Assembly (NCBI GenBank): GCA_022578965.1
Contig: MU401020.1
Span: 1 to 13,206 of the forward strand
Direction: 5' to 3'
Source: Xylaria sp. FL1777
Taxonomy: Eukaryota > Ascomycota > Sordariomycetes > Xylariales > Xylariaceae
DNA length: 13,206 nucleotides
The translations under genes and the position numbers were made by a program. This document shows positions 8,945 to 13,206 of the stretch, piece by piece (position 1 is the first letter of the stretch; each line of letters starts with the position of its first letter). The notes under the pieces are model-generated. The model had not been told where the DNA came from. It searched no databases and saw nothing but the letters and a program-made list of their open reading frames with translations.

Positions 8945-9037
8945 AAGTTTAATAAGCACTAAATTAGTATAAGCTTAATAAGCTTTAAATTATTGTAAGC
9001 TTAATAAGCTTTAAATTATTGTAAGCTTAATAAGCTA
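8945..9037 (+). repeat. 26-bp tandem array (about 3.6 units) in the right arm
   Basis: Repeats start at 8945, 8971, 8997 and 9023, each 26 bases apart. The unit reads AAGCTTAATAAGCTTTAAATT followed by ATTGT or similar. The second and third units are nearly identical, and the first differs by transitions and a few other changes. The array lies at the mirror position (about 8928-9037) of the 38-bp array of module D. It shares the GCTTAATAA word with it but has a different period and lacks the long dyad with the GCG centre. Confidence 0.9.
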
Positions 9038-9134
9038 AATAAGTTATTATATAACTTTAGCTTTAGCTAGCAAAAAAAAAAGTGCAAAATATATATAAAA
9101 GCATTAAGCTGCTTTAAAAGCTACTTTAGTGCTA
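9038..9134. other. Short GC-richer flank between the 26-bp array and the inner right arm
   Basis: The stretch is rich in AGCT and GCTAGC words and contains GTGCAAAATATATATAAAAGC. It probably corresponds to the outer end of module D/A (about 5555-5600) in diverged form, because both are followed by the shared ATTTTATAACATTA word. No gene or RNA is seen. Confidence 0.35.
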
Positions 9135-9745
9135 ATTTTATAACATTATTTCTTTTTTTTTAGAATTATTGTTTTAATAATTTTTTGTAAGTATTCTTTT
9201 TTTTCTTTTTTTTTGCATATTATAATATTAAAGCACATTAAAAAAACTAACTGTTTATTTAAAATAAAGCAAAAACTCGTTTTTGCTTTTTTTATTAATT
9301 TTACTAGCTATAAAATTATGCTTTGCTTTTGCTGCTTTAATTAATTACTAACGTGCAAAATAACAAATAATATATTTTATTATTTTAAATATATATGTGC
9401 TAGTTGCTTTTATAACAAATTAAAAGTTTTAATTAACTTAATTAACAATATAGTTTTTAAATACTATTGTTTTAAAAAAAAAAAAAAGCAAGCAAAGCAA
9501 TAGCTACTTTTAGTTTAAAAAAAATTAAAACAAGCTTAAAATAGCTTTAATTTCGTTTTAAGCAAGTTAGCTTAGCTTTATATATAAAAACGTTTTTTAA
9601 AAGCAAAAAGTATTAAAATAGTTTAATAAAAGCTTTAGTTTTTAAATAAGCTAAACAAAATAAAGCGTATTAAAAAAAAACAAAAAGCGCTAGCAAAAAA
9701 GCAAAAATAATAAAAAAAGCAAGCTAAAGCAACATAAGCTACTTT
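9135..9745. other. Inner, more diverged part of the right arm, no gene
   Basis: The start (9135-9190) pairs well with 5500-5554 and includes the sequence ATTATTGTTTTAATAATT. The remainder matches the left arm only in short blocks such as AATAAAAAAAGC read on the minus strand. Skew alternates: T-rich to about 9300 and A-rich at about 9470-9740. Words such as AGCAAGC and GCAAAG are frequent, and CG occurs several times (near 9277, 9352, 9553, 9591, 9666, 9688), so it is slightly less decayed than the outer arm. No reading frame or RNA gene is visible. Confidence 0.4.
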
Positions 9746-12700
9746 ATTTAAGTTTAATTAAAATTCTTTAAGCGTTTTTTTTAAAGTTAACTTTTTTTTT
9801 TTAGTTTTAAGCAGTTAAAATATTAGCAATAAAACTAATTTATAACTACTTTAGCAGTTTTTAAGTATTTTTTAAATTCTTAAATATTATTAGCATATAA
9901 ATATTTTTTTTATTTAACAAAATATTTAAAGTTACTGTTATTTTAACAAAAATTTAATATATTTTTAACTTTATAAACATTTTAATTTATTTTTATTTTT
10001 AGTTATATTTTAATAAATATTTTAATAAATGCTAGTTTTAATAAAAAAATATAAAAAATAAAGTAAATTTATATATTTTTTAGTAATAATAGTTTATAGT
10101 TAATAAATAAAATAACTTTTTTAATTTTAAAAAAGCTAAGTTTTTTAAATTTTAATTTATTGCTTAGTTGTTTTATTTTAATTTAAAAAATATTAATGTT
10201 TGCATTTTATTTTTGTTATAGCAAATAAACTTTATTTTTTTTTTTAAAAGTTAATTCTTTAGTTCGTTTTTTGTTATAATATATTAACATTTATTATTAT
10301 AAAAATTAAAAGTATAATTGCAGTTTAGTTTATAGCGTTTTAATTTTTATTATAATAGTTTTTGTTTAAAATACTATAGTTAAAATAGCAAATACTTTTG
10401 TTAATATTTTTTTTTATTTTTTAATAATTGTTTGCTATTTATAAATAGCTTTATGCAAAAATATGTTTATATTTTTATTTATTAATATGTTATATAAAAT
10501 TTATGCTATTAATAATAATTTTACTTAATTGTTTTATTAATAAATAATATAATTTTATAAATATTATTTTAGTATTTAGTTTAGTTTTTTTGTTTATTTA
10601 TTAGTTTATAAATAATAAGCAATTAAAAACTTTAGTTTAATACTAATAAGTTTAAAAAAACTAGTTTTAAACTTAAAAATAAATAATTTATTTTAGTTTA
10701 AAATAATTCTTTTTAGTAGTTTATGCTTATTTAAATATTAATATATAAAAGCATATATAAGTTATTTAGTTATTACATTTTTTTTAAACAGTAAAAAATA
10801 AACATATTTAGTAAGTTTATTAATAATAACTTATATTTTATTATATTATACTTTTATAATTAAATTAGTTAATAAAAATAATGTTATAATAAAATTTTAA
10901 GCAATAATATGCTATGTTTATTTAAGTATTTATATAAATTATAGCAGTTTATAAAGCTTATATTAAGCTACTTTAGCTTTATTACAAATATTGTACTTTT
11001 TTATAATAAATTTAACTATATTTTATAATTTTAAAAAATTATATTTTTTTTATAATTGTTTAATTATTTTTATTGCTTTTTAGTATTTATATAATAAATA
11101 TTTATAAAATTTCTTAATAAACTTGTTTTATAAAAATTTTAATAAATAAACTTTATATTTATATATTAGCTTATTATTTTTTAATTCTTTATGTTTTTAT
11201 AGTTATACTAACTTTTTTAAGTTATAAGCTTATTATAGCTATATATTTATAAAGTTCTTAAGTATAATTTTAACTTTTAAGCTTTTATTTTTTTAAAAAT
11301 ATAATACTTAAATGTTTTTTTTTAAAACTTTAAATCTTTTTTAATTTTGTTAGTTTAGTATATCTGCTTAAATATTTTTTTTTTCTTAATGTAGCATATT
11401 TTAAAGTTAAATTTAAAAAAAAAAACTATTTAATTTTTATGTTATTTAATAATCTTTTATGTAGTTATAAATTTTGTTAAGTTTTAATAATTTAAATAAA
11501 TTTTAATTAGCTTTATAATTTTTATAAAAAACAGTTTTTATTTTTTAAATGCTATAATAATTATAAGCAATTCTTTATTATATATAAAGTATTATAATGC
11601 TACGTTTTATAGTGCTTTAAAATAATAAGCTATTAAGTGCTATTTTTTGTTGTTTTTTAGTTGTTTTAAAACTTTTATAATTATATTATTTAAAGCATTT
11701 ATTTTTAGCTTTTTTTTTTTTTGTAAATTAAATAGTTTAACTATAAAGTTAAAAATAACTTTTAGTTTTAGTTTTTTAAAAGCTTTTTAAGCTTTCTTTA
11801 AAATTAAAAAAGATTTTTTTTTGTATTTTTTTTTTGTATACTTTATAAAATAAAATGCTATTTTTTTAAAGTTTTAAATTAATATTTAAATATAGTTCAA
11901 AAATCTTAATGCTTATTATATATTTATAATAATAGCTAGGTTAAATATTTTTTAGTTTTATATTATATTAATTTTTAATTGTTAAATTTATATTTGTTTT
12001 AAAGTAATTATAAATTCTAAAAAATCGATTTTTTATGTATGCTATATATACTTTTTTATGTTAAGTTATAATTTTGCTTGTTTAAATGTTTTTAATACTT
12101 AAGTTATATATTTTTTATATTTTTTTAGTGTTTTAAAATAAATTAAAATATTATTTAAATAAATAAACATAAACTTATTTAAAAACTTTTATAAAATTAT
12201 TATTATTATATATTAAAAGCTAGCTAATACGTTTTATAGTTTTTATAGCATAACTATATACTTATATAGTTTATATACTATTTATATAATAGTTTTTTAT
12301 TTTTTTTTTTTAGCTATTTTAATAGCATAATATTTATTTAAAATATTAACTGCTATAAATTATTTTGTTTAACTAATGTTTTTTTTTATAGTTATTAGTA
12401 AAATAAAAAAATATTTATTTATAATAATAATTATGTTTAATAATTAATAATTAACTATTATTTATTATACTAGTTTTTCTTTTTTATTAATTAATTGTTT
12501 TTTATTTTTTATTTTAAGTATTAGTACTATAAAGTATTTAATAAATAATTAAAATTCTTTTAAAAATTCTTTTGCTAGATTTTTTTAAATATATTTTTAT
12601 AAAACGTTTATTTTATTTAAGCTTATATAGTATACTTAATAAAGCTTTAATTAACATTTTTTTTAATAAAAATATAGTAGTTTTATAAGCTATGTTTAAA

Positions 12701-13206
12701 AAGTTCTTTTTTTTTTTTTTTTTTAAATAGTTTGTAAAATTTATAATATACTTTTAATATTTTGTTCAGGATTTTTTTTGCAATTTTTTTAATTTTTTTG
12801 CTTTATTTTTTACTTTTTTAATTAATAGTTTTTGCTTTTTATTAAATTAAAAGATTGCTAGTTTTTAGCTATAATATTTCTAAAATAATATTATAATTAA
12901 ATATATTAGCAATATTTAATATAATTTGCTTTTTATATTTTTATATAAATATATTAAAAAGTTTGGTTTTTTTAAATATATAACTGTTATTATAGCTAAA
13001 AGTGCTTTTATTAAATTTTTTAATTTTTTAAGATTTTTATTTATATTTTTAGAAAATTTTATTTTATTTTGCTACTTTAAATAAAATTATATTAACTTAT
13101 GCTTTTAAGTAAATTAAAGTATTATATTTTTTTTTTTAATATATAAGTTTAACTTTAAATTAGTTTTGCTAGTTATTATATTAAACTTTATATAAAGCTT
13201 TAGTTT
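9746..13206 (-). other. T-skewed outer block of the right arm, degraded element, no gene
   Basis: This is the mirror image of 1495-4975. T runs dominate the plus strand, including a T tract of about 18 at 12707-12724 that pairs with an A-rich tract near 1977-1994 interrupted by two G residues. Such pairs illustrate the transition-only differences between arms. Stops interrupt every frame. No RNA gene, terminal repeat or tandem array is seen. Confidence 0.55.

Larger units (their letters stand above)
8650..13206 (-). repeat. Right arm of the ~4.56 kb imperfect inverted repeat
   Basis: This is the reverse-complement partner of 1495-6060, ending exactly at the window edge, so the true outer boundary is not visible. 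The plus strand here is T-rich, mirroring the A-rich left arm. Pairing is close in the outer part (about 9747-13206), weaker at 9200-9740, and clear again at 9135-9190 and 8651-8900. The inner end consists of partial module C and a 26-bp tandem array. Inner module C keeps more G and C than its mirror partners A and B, so mutation did not fall evenly on the copies. I see no open frame; in-frame stops recur at short intervals throughout. Whether the arms arose by inverted duplication of one locus or by two insertions of the same element in opposite orientation cannot be decided from the window. Confidence 0.93.

Noticed and set aside
12707..12724. T tract as a transcription terminator
   Set aside because: It is part of the decayed mirror of an A-rich tract interrupted by G near 1977-1994, with no upstream hairpin or gene.
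1..13206. Mitochondrial or plastid AT-rich intergenic DNA
   Set aside because: Composition alone would allow it. However, there are no organelle genes, tRNAs or GC clusters in 13 kb, and the transition-only divergence between repeat copies points to nuclear repeat mutation.
1..13206. Bacterial accessory island, CRISPR array or prophage
   Set aside because: There is no open reading frame of useful length, no ribosome-binding site with a gene, and no regularly spaced repeat with unique spacers. The tandem arrays at 5665-5774, 6626-6729, 8494-8597 and 8945-9037 are head-to-tail minisatellites without spacers.

Overview
The window is 13.2 kb of extremely A+T-rich DNA. Hand counts of sample lines give roughly 7-15% G+C over most of it and about 20-25% in a few central patches. 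No gene survives. TAA, TAG and TGA interrupt every frame at short intervals, and I see no tRNA, rRNA, IS, CRISPR or bacterial-type regulatory signal. What it does contain is repeat architecture. The differences between repeat copies are overwhelmingly C-to-T or G-to-A transitions, the picture left by repeat-induced point mutation (RIP) or a similar cytosine-deamination process. The best fit is an AT-rich, transposon-derived heterochromatic block (subtelomeric, centromeric or isochore-type) of a filamentous ascomycete-like fungus. This identification is an inference from mutation style and composition; nothing names the species.

Layout. The window is dominated by one very large imperfect inverted repeat. 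Bases 1495-6060 are mirrored by 8650-13206, and paired coordinates sum to about 14,690-14,711 at every place checked, so the two arms of about 4.56 kb are nearly gap-free. Bases 1-1494 continue the left arm; their partner would lie beyond the right edge. The outer part of each arm (1-4975 and 9746-13206) is A-rich when read toward the centre. The inner part (4976-5542 and 9135-9745) is shorter, more diverged and of changing strand skew.

Centre. Four copies of one repeat module lie around the 2.6 kb spacer: D (5543-6060, minus), A (6061-6852, plus), B (7927-8648, plus) and C (8651-8922, plus, partial). D and the right part of A face each other as terminal inverted repeats of about 515 bp around about 275 bp. 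A and B are direct repeats offset by 1868 bp. D and C are mirror partners in the big inverted repeat. D, A and B carry a 38-bp minisatellite containing a near-perfect 31-bp palindrome. At the mirrored place the right arm carries a different, 26-bp array. Between A and B lie a less mutated patch (6853-7275) that keeps TC, CC and CG dinucleotides and a strongly AT-rich stretch (7276-7926).

How it fits together. The simplest reading is nested or inverted duplication of transposable-element DNA followed by heavy, uneven cytosine-to-thymine mutation of all copies. One point may be unusual. The surviving cytosines sit almost entirely after a purine (ApC, GpC), whereas CpA is still common. This differs from the textbook RIP footprint, which mainly removes CpA.
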